Assembly (NCBI GenBank): GCA_027494165.1
Contig: JAOSJM010000001.1
Span: forward strand, 868,001 to 932,000
Direction: 5' to 3'
Source of the DNA: Acidimicrobiia bacterium
GTDB taxonomy: Bacteria; Actinomycetota; Acidimicrobiia; IMCC26256; JAOSJM01
Length of the DNA stretch: 64,000 nucleotides
The notes below the pieces were generated by a model, which searched no databases, was not told where the DNA came from, and saw only the letters and a list, made by a program, of their open reading frames with translations. A program made the position numbers and the translations under genes. This document shows, piece after piece, positions 47,147-58,410 of this stretch. How positions within the stretch are numbered: position 1 is the first letter of the stretch; every line of letters starts with the position of its first letter.

Positions 47147-48249
47147 TCCCGCACCGGCTCCGCCCGCGCGACGACCTGGGAGCGCTCGAGGGCTACCACT
47201 CCCCGCAGCTCCAGGTCTCGGTGCGGCTCAACACGAACGAGAGCCCGTTCGCGCCCCCTCCGGGCTTCGTCGACGACTGGCTCGACGCGGTTCGCGACGT
47301 CCCCCTCCACCGCTACCCGGACCGCGGGGCGGTCGAGCTGCGCCGGGAGCTCGGCGCCCGTCTCGGCCAGCCGCCGGAGCGGATCTTCTGCGCCAACGGG
47401 TCGAACGAGGTCCTCCAGACGCTGCTGCTCACCTACGGCGGCGCGGGGCGGCGCGTGGCCGTCTTCGAGCCCACCTACGCGCTGCACTCGCACATCGCCC
47501 GGATCACGGGCACCGAGGTCGTCGTGGGGGAGCGCCGGGCCGACTTCTCGGTCGACGCCGAGGAGGCCGGGCGGCTGGTCGCGGCGACCGACCCGGTCGT
47601 CGTCCTCCTCTGCAGCCCCAACAACCCGACCGGAACGCCGGACCTCCCCGAGGTCGTCGAGGCCGTCGCCGCGGCGGCCCCGGGGCTGGTCGTCGTGGAC
47701 GAGGCCTACGGCGAGTTCGCCGACCGGAGCGCCCTCGAGCTGGTGGCCGAGGACCGCCCGCTGGTCGTCGTGCGCACTTACTCCAAGGTCTGGTCGATGG
47801 CCGCGATGCGCCTGGGCTACTGCGTGGCCCCCGAGTGGGTGGTCGGGGAGCTGGAGAAGGTGGTGCTGCCCTACCACCTGTCGGTGCCCACCCAGCTCGC
47901 GGGGACGGTCGCCCTGCGCTTCGAGACCGAGATGGCGGCCCGCGTCGCCTGGCTGGTCGAGGAGCGGAGGCGCCTGGCGGGGGAGCTGGAGGCGACCGAG
48001 GGCGTCATGGTGTTCCCGTCGGGAGCGAACTTCCTCCTGCTGCGCGTCCCCGACGGCCCCGGCGAGCCGCCCGGGACCCGCGCCGGGCGGCTGTGGGAGC
48101 GGCTCCTCGCCCGTGACGTCCTCGTGCGCGACTTCTCGCGCTGGCCCCGGCTCGAGGGTTGCCTCCGCGTCACGGTGGGGACCCGGGCCGAGAACGACCA
48201 GTTCGTGGTCGCCCTGAGGGCGGCTCTCCCGGAGGTGGTGGACCCGTGA
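47143..48249 (+). CDS. hisC: histidinol-phosphate aminotransferase
   Basis: 368 aa PLP aminotransferase (fold type I). VRLNTNESPFAPPPGF at residues ~24-39 is the typical N-terminus, LCSPNNPTGTP the cofactor loop, VVDEAYGEFAD the PLP-Asp segment, and TYSKVWSMAAMRLGY holds the Schiff-base Lys. It converts imidazole acetol phosphate to histidinol phosphate. The ATG overlaps hisD (ATGA) and its stop overlaps the hisB GTG (GTGA), so the three are translationally coupled. Confidence 0.95.
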   Translation: MIPHRLRPRDDLGALEGYHSPQLQVSVRLNTNESPFAPPPGFVDDWLDAVRDVPLHRYPDRGAVELRRELGARLGQPPERIFCANGSNEVLQTLLLTYGGAGRRVAVFEPTYALHSHIARITGTEVVVGERRADFSVDAEEAGRLVAATDPVVVLLCSPNNPTGTPDLPEVVEAVAAAAPGLVVVDEAYGEFADRSALELVAEDRPLVVVRTYSKVWSMAAMRLGYCVAPEWVVGELEKVVLPYHLSVPTQLAGTVALRFETEMAARVAWLVEERRRLAGELEATEGVMVFPSGANFLLLRVPDGPGEPPGTRAGRLWERLLARDVLVRDFSRWPRLEGCLRVTVGTRAENDQFVVALRAALPEVVDP

Positions 48250-48830
48250 CGAACCGAGCCTCGCACCAGCGTCGCGAGACCGCGGAGACGACCGTCGAGG
48301 TCCGGCTCGAGCTCGACGGCTCGGGGCACGCCGACGCGACGACCGGCATCCCGTTCTTCGACCACATGCTGGAGCAGCTCGGCAAGCACGCCGGGTTCGA
48401 CCTCACCGTGCGGGCCGAGGGGGACCTCGAGGTCGACACGCACCACACGGTCGAGGACGTGGGGATCGTCCTCGGCACGGCGCTGCGCGAAGCCCTCGGC
48501 GACAAGGCCGGGGTCCGCCGCTTCGGTTGGGCCCTGGCCCCCCTCGACGAGGCCCTGGTGCAGGTGGCCCTGGACCTCTCCGGCCGGCCGTTCCTCGTGT
48601 ACGACGTCGATCCGATGGCCGAGTGGATCGGCACCTTCGACCCCCAGCTCGCCGAGGAGTTCTGGCGGGCCTTCGCGTTCGCGGCGGGCATCACGCTGCA
48701 CCTGCGGAGCCTGTCGGGCAAGAACGGGCACCACGTGATCGAGTCGTCGTTCAAGGGGGTCGCCCGGGCCCTGCGCGACGCCGTGCGGGTGGAGGGCACG
48801 GGGGTCCCCTCCACCAAGGGGACCCTCTAG
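48246..48830 (+). CDS. hisB: imidazoleglycerol-phosphate dehydratase
   Basis: 194 aa, monofunctional (no phosphatase domain). The Mn-binding His motifs are present: GIPFFDHMLEQLGKHAGFD, DTHHTVEDVGI and GHHVIESSFKGVARAL. The GTG at 48246 overlaps the hisC stop. In the canonical actinobacterial order hisH would follow, but here hisA comes next after a 17-bp gap with no room for another gene. Confidence 0.96.
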   Translation: MTNRASHQRRETAETTVEVRLELDGSGHADATTGIPFFDHMLEQLGKHAGFDLTVRAEGDLEVDTHHTVEDVGIVLGTALREALGDKAGVRRFGWALAPLDEALVQVALDLSGRPFLVYDVDPMAEWIGTFDPQLAEEFWRAFAFAAGITLHLRSLSGKNGHHVIESSFKGVARALRDAVRVEGTGVPSTKGTL

Positions 48831-48847
48831 GTCGTGACGGGCTCGTG

Positions 48848-49582
48848 ATGGACCTGCTGCCGGCCATCGACCTGCGCGGCGGCCGGTGCGTCCGCCTGCT
48901 CCGGGGCGAGTTCGACGCCGAGACCGTCTACGGCGACGACCCGGTGGCCGTCGCCGAGGGGTTCGAGGCCGCCGGGGCCCGCTGGATCCACGTCGTCGAC
49001 CTCGACGCCGCCCGGACCGGGGAGGCCGCCAACCTGGGTGCCGTCGCGGCGATCTGTCGGGCGGTGTCGTGCCGGGTCGAGGCCGGCGGCGGGGTCCGCA
49101 GCGTCGAGGCGGCCGACGCGCTGCTCGACGCGGGGGTGGAGCGCGTGGTCGTCGGGACGGCGGCCGTCGAGCGCCCGGCGCTGGTCGAGGAGCTGTGCCG
49201 CCGGCATCCCGGGAAGGTGGCCGTCGGCCTCGACGCGCGGGGCCGGGAGGTCGCCGTGCGGGGCTGGACCCGGGGCGGCGGCGCGGATCTGGTGAGCCTG
49301 GCCCGCTCGTTCGACTCGTCGGGCGTCGCCGCGCTGGTGGTCACGGAGATCGGCCGGGACGGGACGATGGACGGACCCGACCTCGAGCAGCTCGGCGCGG
49401 TGCTCGGGGCGACGTCGCTCGCGGTGGTCGCGAGCGGGGGAGTGGGGCGCCTCGACGACCTTCGGGCGCTGGCCGCGCTGCGGGTCGCGGGACGGTCGCT
49501 GGCCGGGGCGATCGTGGGCCGGGCGGTCTACGAGGGCCGCTTCACCGTCGCCGAGGCGCTCGAGGTGGTCGGGGCGAGCTGA
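48848..49582 (+). CDS. hisA: ProFAR isomerase, possibly the bifunctional PriA type
   Basis: 244 aa (beta/alpha)8 barrel. LLPAIDLRGGRCVRLLRG contains catalytic Asp8. VEAGGGVRS and the second catalytic Asp in TEIGRDGTMDGPD are present, followed by ASGGVGRLDDL and IVGRAVYEGRF. Residues 138-140 are Arg-Gly-Trp. As I recall them, PriA enzymes that also act as TrpF carry Arg and Trp at this loop, and no trpF is seen in the window's trp genes, so a dual role is plausible but unproven. A GTG three bases upstream is an alternative start. hisF does not follow. Confidence 0.9.
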   Translation: MDLLPAIDLRGGRCVRLLRGEFDAETVYGDDPVAVAEGFEAAGARWIHVVDLDAARTGEAANLGAVAAICRAVSCRVEAGGGVRSVEAADALLDAGVERVVVGTAAVERPALVEELCRRHPGKVAVGLDARGREVAVRGWTRGGGADLVSLARSFDSSGVAALVVTEIGRDGTMDGPDLEQLGAVLGATSLAVVASGGVGRLDDLRALAALRVAGRSLAGAIVGRAVYEGRFTVAEALEVVGAS

Positions 49583-49687
49583 CCTGGTCCGGGCCGGCCC
49601 GGGGCCCCCGTTGGGCCGGTCACGTGCCGTCGGGTACGGTCGGGGACGACGGCTCGGCGGGTGCCGGGCCGAGCACGAGGAGGTCCC

Positions 49688-49900
49688 ATGGCCAACGCGA
49701 ACGGGGTCGACGAGGGATTCTTCCGGCGGTACCGCGAGCTGCTCGACGCGGAGGACGCCGCCTTCGACGAGCTCGAGCACGCGTACGAGGACGGCGACCG
49801 GGCCCACTTCGAGAGCGACCTGGCCGAGTGGCAGTCGGTCGTCGGGCGCCGGGTGGCCTTCCTGGAACGCCACGGCTTCGTCGCCACCCCCACGGGCTGA
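49688..49900 (+). CDS. small acidic hypothetical protein
   Basis: 70 aa, mostly helical, rich in Glu/Asp and Tyr (FFRRYRELLDAEDAAFDELEHAYEDGDR). No membrane segment or cysteine; family not recognised. AGGAGG precedes the ATG by 5 nt, an unusually good Shine-Dalgarno for this window. It is 105 bp after hisA on the same strand and could be the last gene of that transcript. Confidence 0.6.
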   Translation: MANANGVDEGFFRRYRELLDAEDAAFDELEHAYEDGDRAHFESDLAEWQSVVGRRVAFLERHGFVATPTG

Positions 49901-50026
49901 GAGCTCCCCCATCGAGCAGCGCGGGCCGGCCGGTCCCGCGAGCGCCAGCCACCGGTCATCGCCACGGCGGCCCGAGCCGTCGTGCCTCCTCACGCGCCGG
50001 CGGCTCGCGCTTGCCCGGCGGCGCTC

Positions 50027-50678
50027 CTAGGCGCTCTCGGCGGCGTTCTCGGCGGCGCAGGCCCGGTCGACTCCACCCAGCAGATCGAGGAGGCCCAGGT
50101 CTTCCTCCGGCGTCAGGGGCACCTCGGACCCGTACATCAGGATGGCGAACTGGTCGGATCGCTGCTCGGGCTCGGGGCTCCAGCATCCCCAGTGCACCCA
50201 GGTCGGTGTCCCGTAGCTCATGATGTCGATCCCGAGAAGATCGAGGATCATCGTCATCTCCGCTTCCGAGGGCGCTGCGGTCGTCAACCAGTCCCAGTCC
50301 CCGGATAGTCGTCGGCCGACGCGAAGACGACGATGTCGACGAAGTCGGCCCTGTCACCGGACTCCCAGAGACAGTGCCGTATGCCGTCCGCCGGCCGACC
50401 GGCGACGCCGTCGAGGTACGGCTCTCCCATGACGGCGGCGACATCCCGGGACGAGACGTGTTCGCACGGATCGACGACCCCGGGTTCCTCCGGCTCCTCC
50501 GCCTCGGTGGGAGGTGGAACCAGCTCGGTCGGGTGGTGGTGTCCTCCGGGATGCTGAAGCCGCCCTGAGGCTCTGGCGTGGAGTCGTCTCCACCACAGGC
50601 GGTGAGCAGGGACACGGTGCCTACGACGGCTGCGGCGGCGACGAGGACGAGAAGTCGACGTCGGCGCGTTCGATGCAC
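50027..50678 (-). CDS. lipoprotein, DUF3558-like (two apparent frameshifts)
   Basis: About 217 aa after repair. A basic N-terminus and hydrophobic core end in a lipobox (SLLTAC), so it is a secreted lipoprotein. A Pro/Glu/Thr-rich linker follows, then VVDPCEHVSSRDVAAVMGEPY, which resembles the start of DUF3558-type domains (Cys plus a helix). A C-terminal part follows with PTWVHWGCW and DRACAAENA, giving further cysteines for a disulfide. One base is missing at 50531-50533 and one at 50299-50302. Function unknown. It lies 24 bp after the HNH gene on the same strand. Confidence 0.6.
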
Positions 50679-50702
50679 GGCCGATCACCCCCCGCGATGG
50701 CG

Positions 50703-52140
50703 TCACATCGAGGCCCGGCACCGATGCGCACGGCGCCGACCCTTCCGAGCCCGTCCAGGGTCCCGCGACGGCCGTCCTCGGTCAAGGGCGCGGGAGCCGA
50801 GGGGGTCGGGAGGGGGTGGTCGCGGGGGTGTGGTCAGGCGGCGGCCTGGGTTCGGTGGGGTGGTGGTCGTTGGTGTCGGGGGTGGGGTGGTGGTGTGGGG
50901 TGGGGTGGCGGTCCAGGTGCGGTCGGGGTGGGCCTGGAGGGTCCATCGGCCTTCGTGGAGTTTGTGGTGATGGGCCCAGCAGACGAGCGCGAGGTTGGGG
51001 AGGTTGGTGGGGCCGTGGTCGGTCCAGTGGACGAGGTGGTGGGCTTCGCACCAGCCGGGGGCCGGTCGCAGCCGGGGAAGACGCAGTGGCGGTCGCGTAC
51101 GAGCAGGGCCCGCCACTGGGCGGGGGTGACGGTGCGGGAGGCGCGTCCGACGTCGAGGGGTTCGGAGCTGCCGGTGGTGACGACCCGGGAGACGGCGGCG
51201 TCGCAGCTGATGCGCCGCAGCGTCTCGGCGGACAGCGCCCCGGTGTGGATGGCTTCGGCCCGGATGGTCTCGACCAGGGCGGGACCGGTGGTGCCGGCTC
51301 GGGTTTCGAGCCAGGCGAGGTCGACGACGGTGACGACCTGGGGGCGGTGGCGGCGGGTGGGGGTGGTGTCGCCGCCGAAGAGGCCGCGGGGGTCGCCCAG
51401 GACGTGACGGCAGATCCCCACCAGCGCGTCGGCGCGCCGCTGGGGGTGGAAGGCGCGGGTTCGTCGGCGGGGCCGTGGCGACGGTCGGTGTCCATCACGG
51501 CTTCCAGGGCGGTGATGACGACCTCGCCGGCCTCGGGATCCAACAGCCCGTCCAGGGCGACCATGCCACCCAAGGTCGGTGACACCGACAGGCGCCGCCG
51601 CTCGTGACCGGCCCGGGCCGCCCCGGCCCCGCCGTCACCGTCGAGCGCGTCGGTGGCATGGCGGACCACCCAGCCCAGCTCCCGGGGACCCAGCCTGCGG
51701 GCCGCGTCGACCAGCGTGGCCTCCAAGGACCCCAACGCCCCGGCCCGCCCGGGCGTGGCGGCCCCGGTGACCACCCGCACGTGATCCCCCGAGACCTCCC
51801 CGGCCCCCACGCCCGGGCGAGTCCGGGCAGATCCCCAACCGCCGCGCCGTCCGCACCGCGCCGGCCGCCCGGCCCGGCGTCGTGCGGCACCGGGCCCGCA
51901 GCCACGACACCGCCGATGCCGCCCCCTCGGCCTCCCAGTCCCCCCGCCGATCCAGCTCCCCCACCGCCCGACACCACTCCGACTCCAGACGGTCCCCAGA
52001 CGGCGCAGCCGCACCACCCCCTCCCGGCGCGCCCCCGCCGACTCCACCCCGTGCTCCACCCCGCCCAGCGCGTCGATCGCCACCTCCAGGGCATCCAGGG
52101 GCGCACCCAGACTCTCCTGGCCCTCCGCCGGCACGAACAT
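50703..52140 (-). CDS. DUF222 / HNH endonuclease domain protein (13E12 family-like; five apparent frameshifts)
   Basis: About 480 aa after repair. The N-terminal DUF222 region has RLESEWCRAVGELDRRGDW and SAVSWLRARCRTTPG, then AGEVSGDHVRVV. The C-terminal HNH nuclease motif reads CVFPGCDRPP, EAHHLVHWTDHGPTNLPNL and LVCWAHHHKLHEG. A low-complexity Pro/Thr tail follows, which explains the G/T-rich plus strand at 50815-50960. Missing bases are inferred at 51994-51997, 51833-51836, 51804-51808, 51457-51459 and 51057-51061. Such genes are multicopy in Actinobacteria; their role is not settled. The ATG at 52140 follows TAGGAT by 7 nt. Confidence 0.75.
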
Positions 52141-52147
52141 ACGTTCG

Positions 52148-52153
52148 ATCCTA
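52148..52153 (-). promoter_or_regulatory. -10 element of the DUF222/HNH gene (leaderless)
   Basis: TAGGAT (52153-52148) ends 7 nt before ATG 52140, in the 155-bp gap after the DUF3237 gene. I see nothing else in that gap. Confidence 0.45.
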
Positions 52154-52295
52154 CCGGGCGGGTACGACAGGAACCCGGGGCACTCCACCGGGTACATCAC
52201 GGATCCGACCCGAACCCCGCCCAAACGACCTCCGACACCGCCCACAGGACTCCCCACCCGGGCACGCCGCCCCGTCGCCCGCGCGCCGGGCAGGG

Positions 52296-52721
52296 TCAGC
52301 GCAGCTCGTAGCAGTCGTAGACCAGGCGGGAGGCCTCGGGGTCGAACGTGCCCTTGTAGACGGCCTGGATCTCGTTGAGCCAGGTGTAGCGATCGTCGCC
52401 GGTGTTGAACAGCGGGGTCCCGTACACCGGTTCTCCCGGCCCCTTCCCGACGTTGGCGCGCCCGCGATAGGCGAGGTAGACGAGGGCGCCGTCGTCGGTC
52501 TGCATCGTCGCCCGGACGTCGAGCGTCCCGATCCCGGCCGGGCTCACCCGGAGCCAGTCGGCCGCCGCCCGCCCGGCGAGCCGGCCGCGGATCCGCTCGC
52601 CCTCGAAGATGGCGTCGAGCACCTCGAAGATGCACAGGGTCCCCTCGGGGGTGTCGGGGAGGACCATCGGGTCGGCCAGGTCGACGGTGGCGACGCACAG
52701 GGGGACGAGCTCGATGCCCAC
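52296..52721 (-). CDS. DUF3237 family protein
   Basis: 141 aa. It matches the DUF3237 layout: an ELVPLCVATVDLADPM-like N-terminal strand, IFEGERIRGRLAGRAAADWLRV, then LDVRATMQTDDGALVYLAYRGR and a C-terminal GTPLFNTGDDRYTWLNEIQAV. It is a small beta-barrel family of unknown function, found near catabolic genes in other bacteria. The GTG start has AGAGAGGAGCC upstream. It is 14 bp downstream of the alpha/beta hydrolase gene, so the two are probably co-transcribed. Confidence 0.78.
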   Translation of the reverse strand: MGIELVPLCVATVDLADPMVLPDTPEGTLCIFEVLDAIFEGERIRGRLAGRAAADWLRVSPAGIGTLDVRATMQTDDGALVYLAYRGRANVGKGPGEPVYGTPLFNTGDDRYTWLNEIQAVYKGTFDPEASRLVYDCYELR

Positions 52722-52735
52722 GGACGGCTCCTCTC

Positions 52736-53361
52736 TCAGCCCGCCAACGAGTCCACGAAGGCCGCGGCCAGGTCGACGAGGTGGTCGGTGCGACCCACGA
52801 AGAGGTGGGAGGCGCCCGGCACGACCTGCACCTCGGTGGCCTTCCAGGACTCGATCTCCGGGCAGACCTCGTCGGGGGACCGGACCTCGTCGTGCTGGGC
52901 GAGGGCGACGAGCTTGGGGCGCGGGTCGGTCGCGAGTCCCGCGACGTCGTCGACGAACCGCAGCGGCGGCGCGATCGCCAGCCAGGCGGCGACGCGTGTG
53001 TCACGCACCGACAGCGCGACGTCGCCTCCGAACGACCACCCGGCGAGCACCAGCGGGGCGCCGGGCGGTAGGGCGTCGTCGAGCACCTCCACCGCTGCGA
53101 GGGCGTCGAGGCGCTCGTCGATGCCGGCGCCGTACGCACCCTCGCTGCCCTCGACGCCCCGGAAGTTGAACCGGAGGCAGCGCACCCCGTGCCCGGGGAG
53201 CGCCTTGAAGAGGGCGTCGATCACGACCGTGCGCATGCTGCCCCCGAACCGGGGGTGGGGGTGGCACAGCACCATGCCGGCCGGGTCGGGCCCGGGGGCC
53301 GCGCCTCCTCGGCCTCGAGCGAGAGGCCGTCGGAGGTCGAGAGGCGGAGGGGCTCGGCCAC
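52736..53361 (-). CDS. alpha/beta hydrolase (one apparent frameshift)
   Basis: About 208 aa after repair. VLCHPHPRFGGSMRT, the oxyanion-side motif of this short hydrolase subfamily, leads into CLRFNFRGVEGSEG. The nucleophile elbow is LAGWSFGGDVAL, the Asp lies in HDEVRSPDEV, and the His in PGASHLFVGRTD. One base is missing near 53288-53290; upstream of it the N-terminus is AEPLRLSTSDGLSLEAEE. GTG 53361 lies 8 nt after TACTGT. It hydrolyses an ester, thioester or similar bond; substrate unknown. Divergent from the thioesterase gene. Confidence 0.75.
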
Positions 53362-53407
53362 GGATCGTCACAGTACGCCACCCGCAGGACCGCTAGCGTG
53401 GCCGCCC
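53362..53407. promoter_or_regulatory. divergent leaderless promoter pair (hydrolase / thioesterase)
   Basis: TACTGT (53375-53370) is 8 nt from GTG 53361 on the minus strand. TAGCGT (53394-53399) is 8 nt from GTG 53408 on the plus strand. The whole spacer is 46 bp. Confidence 0.45.
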
Positions 53408-54228
53408 GTGCCCGACTTCGACGTCGAGACCGCCGTCGTCCCGACCGGCCCCACGACCTACCGGGCCGAGCTGCACCCGGGCTGGTGGGTGTTCGTGGGG
53501 CCCAACGGCGGCTACGTCGCCGCCGTCGTGCTGCGGGCGCTCACCCTGGCCGTGAACGATCCGAGCCGGGTGCCGCGCTCGATGACCGTCCACTACCTGC
53601 GGGTGCCCGACCAGGGGCCCGTGGAGGTCATCGTCACCCTGGAGCGGGAGGGCCGGTCCCAGACCAACTGCTCGGCCCGCCTCTCCCAAGGGGGGCGGAC
53701 CGTCGCCCTCGCCCTGGCCGCGTTCTCCGCGCCCCGCCAGGGCCCGGAGTTCTGCGACCTGCGGATGCCCGACGTGCCGACGCCCGAGGAGTGCACGCTC
53801 CACGACGTCCCCCAGGGGGCGCCTCCGGTCGTGCACCGGTGGGAGATGCGCTGGGCCGTCGGGTCGCCGCCGGGGTCGTGCCCGGCCCCACCTCCGAGGC
53901 GGTCACCGGGGGCTGGATCCGCCTCCCCGAGGGGCGGGTGGTCGACCCGCTCGTGGCCGCGGCGATCACCGACGCCTGGCTGCCGCCGCTGTTCTCGAGG
54001 CTCGTGCGGGAGTCGGTGGCCGTCCCCACCCTGGACCTGACCGTCCACTTCCGCTCGGCGCTGCCGCTCCCGGCGGCCCGCCCCGACGACTGGGTCCTGT
54101 GCGTGTTCCGGTCGAAGGTCGCGGCCGAGGGCTTCGTCGAGGAGGACGGCGAGGTGTGGAGCCGCGAGGGCGTGCTGCTCGCCCAGAGCCGCCAGCTCGC
54201 GGCCATGGTGCCGTTCCGGTCGCGCTAG
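53408..54228 (+). CDS. acyl-CoA thioesterase-like (double hot-dog) protein (one apparent frameshift)
   Basis: About 273 aa after repair. The first hot-dog domain has HPGWWVFVGPNGGYVAAVVLRAL, typical of TesB-like/thioesterase-family proteins, and RSMTVHYLRVPDQGPVEVIVTLEREGRS. The second domain includes WIRLPEGRVVDPLVAAAITDAWLPPLF and LDLTVHFRSALP. One base is missing at 53872-53875; a longer frame ends at 54040 if this is ignored. It hydrolyses acyl-CoA esters. Its TAG stop and that of the convergent peptidase gene share the palindrome CTAG. Confidence 0.78.
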
Positions 54229-56322
54229 CCCGGTTGCCCCACGCCGAGCTGGTCGAGGAGGAAGGCGAGGACGAGGGCCTCGTCACGCCAGGCGTCGTAG
54301 CGCCCCGAAGGGCCCGCGTGCCCGGCCCCCATCTCGGTCTTCAGGACGAGGCAGCGGTCGTCGGTCTTCGTGGCCCGCAGCTTCGCCACCCACTTGGCCG
54401 GCTCCCAGAACTGCACCCGGGGGTCGTGCAGCCCGCCGGTCACGAACATCGCCGGGTAGTCCTTCGCCTCGACGTTGTCGTAGGGCGAGTACGACCTCAT
54501 GAGCGCGTAGGCGTGCGGGTCGGTCACCGGGTCGCCCCACTCCTCCCACTCGGTGACCGTGAGCGGGATGGTCTCGTCGAGCATCGTGGTGAGGCAGTCG
54601 ACGAAGGGCACCTCGGCCACCACGGCCCGGAACAGGTCGGGCCGGAGGTTCGCGACCGCGCCCATGAGGAGCCCGCCGGCGCTACGACCTCGGGCGGCGA
54701 GCCGCTCGGGGGACGTGTAGCCCTCGGCCACGAGGTGCTCCGCGCAGGCGACGAAGTCGGTGAACGTGTGGGTCTTGTGGGCGAGCCGCCCGTCCTCGTA
54801 CCAGCGGCGACCCATCTCCCCGCCCCCGCGGACGTGGGCCACGGCGAACACGACGCCCCGCTCGAGCAGGCTCAGGCGGGACGGGGAGAACGACGGGTCG
54901 ATCGCGTGCTCGTAGGAGCCGTACCCGTAGAGCAGGCAGGGGGCGGAGCCGTCGAGGGCCAGGCCCCGCCGGTGCACCACCGACACCGGTACCCGCTCGC
55001 CGTCGGGCGCCGTCGCCCACAGGCGGGACGTCTCGTAGTCGGCGGGGTCGTAGCCGCCGAGGACCGGATCCTGCTTCACGAGGGTGCGGGATCGGTCGTC
55101 CATCCCGTGGTCGTACGCGGATCGGGGGCGTCACCAGCGAGGTGTAGCCGAAGCGCAACGTGGCGGTGTCGGGCTCGAGGTTGGCACCCACCCACACCGT
55201 CCCGACCGGCTCGGGCAGCTCGACGGTGTGGACGTCGCCGTCCGCGAACCGGAGGACCCGGAGGCGGGTGAGGCCGTCGGCCCGCTCGGAGAGCACGAGG
55301 TGGCCGGTGAAGGCGTCGACGTGCTCGAGGCGCACGCCGGGTCGGTGGGGGACGACCTCCCGCCAGTGCTCGGGGCCGGGGGTGGCCGCCGGGGCCTCGA
55401 AGAGCGCGAAGTCCTGGGCCCCGTCCCGGTTGGTGACCACGAACAGCCGGTCGCCGGCCCCGGTGGCGTGGTGCTCCACCGCGTACTCGACCCCCACCTC
55501 CCTCGGGGCCACGACCCGGGGAGGGGCCGACGGCGCCGCGGCATCGACGAGCCACACCTCTGCGGTGGTCTTCGACGCACTCTCGACGAGCAGCACGCGG
55601 CCGCTGCGCGCCCGCTCCACCGACACGAAGAAGTGCTCGTCGTCCTCCTGGAGCACCAGCCGGTCGGCCGAGGGCGGGGTCCCCAGCTCGTGGCTCCACA
55701 CCTGCCAGGGGCGCATCGCCGCGTCGGGCCGGACGTAGAGGATCGTCCGCGCGTCGTCGAACCACGCCAGCCCGTAGGACGTGTTCGGGACCACGTCGGG
55801 GAGGTCGACCGCGGCATCGAGGTCGCGGAACCGCAGCTCGTAGCGCTCGCCCCCGGTGACGTCGGTGGAGTAGGCGAGCAGGCGGTGGTCGGGGCTCACC
55901 GCGAAGCCCCCGAGGGCGAAGTAGCCGTGGCCCTCGGCGAGCACGTTCTCGTCGAGGAGGACCTCCTCGGCGCCGCCTCCCGTGCCCGCGGGCCGGCGGG
56001 CGTGCACCTCGTACTGGAGCCCCGCGACGGTGCGGGTGAGGTACTCGAAGCGCCCCCAGGGGACCGGGGCCGAGGTGTCGGTCTCCTGGACGCGGCCGCG
56101 GATCTCGTCGAAGAGGCGCTCCCGGAGCGGGTCGAGGTGGGTCAGGGCCGCCTCGGTGTGCTCGTTCTCGGCGGTGAGGTAGGCGAGCACCTCGGGGTCG
56201 TCGCGGTCGCGCAGCCAGTACCAGTCGTCGACCCGCTCGTCGCCGTCGTGGGCGAGGACCGTCGGACGGCGCGGCGCCCGGGGCGGGACGGCGGGAGGTC
56301 CGGGGGTCGTGGGCGGGGCCAT
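54225..56322 (-). CDS. oligopeptidase B / prolyl oligopeptidase family (one apparent frameshift)
   Basis: About 698 aa after repair, the length of oligopeptidase B. The seven-bladed propeller spans residues ~70-400. The alpha/beta hydrolase domain carries the nucleophile Ser in [15 protein letters not shown], the Asp in [15 protein letters not shown], and the His in [13 protein letters not shown]. The frame breaks at G5 55124-55128 (one base extra or two missing), where YTSLVTP should continue to [14 protein letters not shown]. It cleaves short peptides after basic residues in known members; cytoplasmic. The ATG at 56322 begins just before the family's conserved start. Confidence 0.82.
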
Positions 56323-56400
56323 CGGGCGAGTCTCGCACGCCGGGATCTCCCGGCCGGGGACGAGGAGGCGACGGCTAGATTGGCCGACGGAGGTCCCAGA

Positions 56401-56778
56401 ATGCCCACCGCCACACCCATCACCGCCACCCCCGAGGAGCTCGCGGCCGTCAGGTTCGACGAGCACGGCCTGGTCCCGGCCATCGTCCAGGAGGAGGGCA
56501 CCGGCCAGGTGCTCATGCTCGGCTACATGAACGCCGAGGCGCTGCGCCGCACCCTCGAGACCGGGCGCACGTGGTTCTGGAGCCGCAGCCGTCAGGAGTA
56601 CTGGTGCAAGGGGGAGACCTCCGGGGACCGCCAGTGGGTGCGGCAGGCGGCCTACGACTGCGACGGCGACGCCCTGCTGTTCGTCGTGGAGCAGGAGGGC
56701 CGGGGCGCCTGCCACACCGGCGAGCGCACCTGCTTCTTCCGCGCCTTCGGGTCCGGGGCCCGGCCGGGACCGGTCTGA
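56401..56778 (+). CDS. hisI: phosphoribosyl-AMP cyclohydrolase
   Basis: 125 aa, monofunctional HisI (no HisE domain). [39 protein letters not shown] carries the first Cys ligand. [29 protein letters not shown] gives the Mg-binding Asp residues and two Zn cysteines. It opens the purine ring of phosphoribosyl-AMP in histidine synthesis. TAGATT at 56376-56381 and GGAGG precede the ATG. trpE begins 12 bp downstream, so hisI and trpE are co-transcribed. Confidence 0.95.
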   Translation: MPTATPITATPEELAAVRFDEHGLVPAIVQEEGTGQVLMLGYMNAEALRRTLETGRTWFWSRSRQEYWCKGETSGDRQWVRQAAYDCDGDALLFVVEQEGRGACHTGERTCFFRAFGSGARPGPV

Positions 56779-56789
56779 GCCGCCCCGTC

Positions 56790-58307
<1,518 letters not shown>

Positions 58308-58360
58308 GCCCCTCCCCGGGTACGGTGGCGGGAGGCCGGCGCGACGGGCGACCCGACGGG

Positions 58361-58385
58361 CCGCACACGCCGCACACGCCGCACG
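58361..58385 (+). repeat. 9-bp tandem repeat upstream of the ygfZ-like gene
   Basis: CCGCACACG occurs twice in tandem plus a partial third copy, 26 bp before the GTG at 58411. No function apparent. Confidence 0.4.
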
Positions 58386-58410
58386 AGTGGGTCGAGGGGG
58401 TGAGTCGACC

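Noticed and set aside
50815..50960. G/T-rich stretch as a G-quadruplex or regulatory element
   Set aside because: It is the antisense of a Pro/Thr-rich coding tail in the DUF222/HNH gene.
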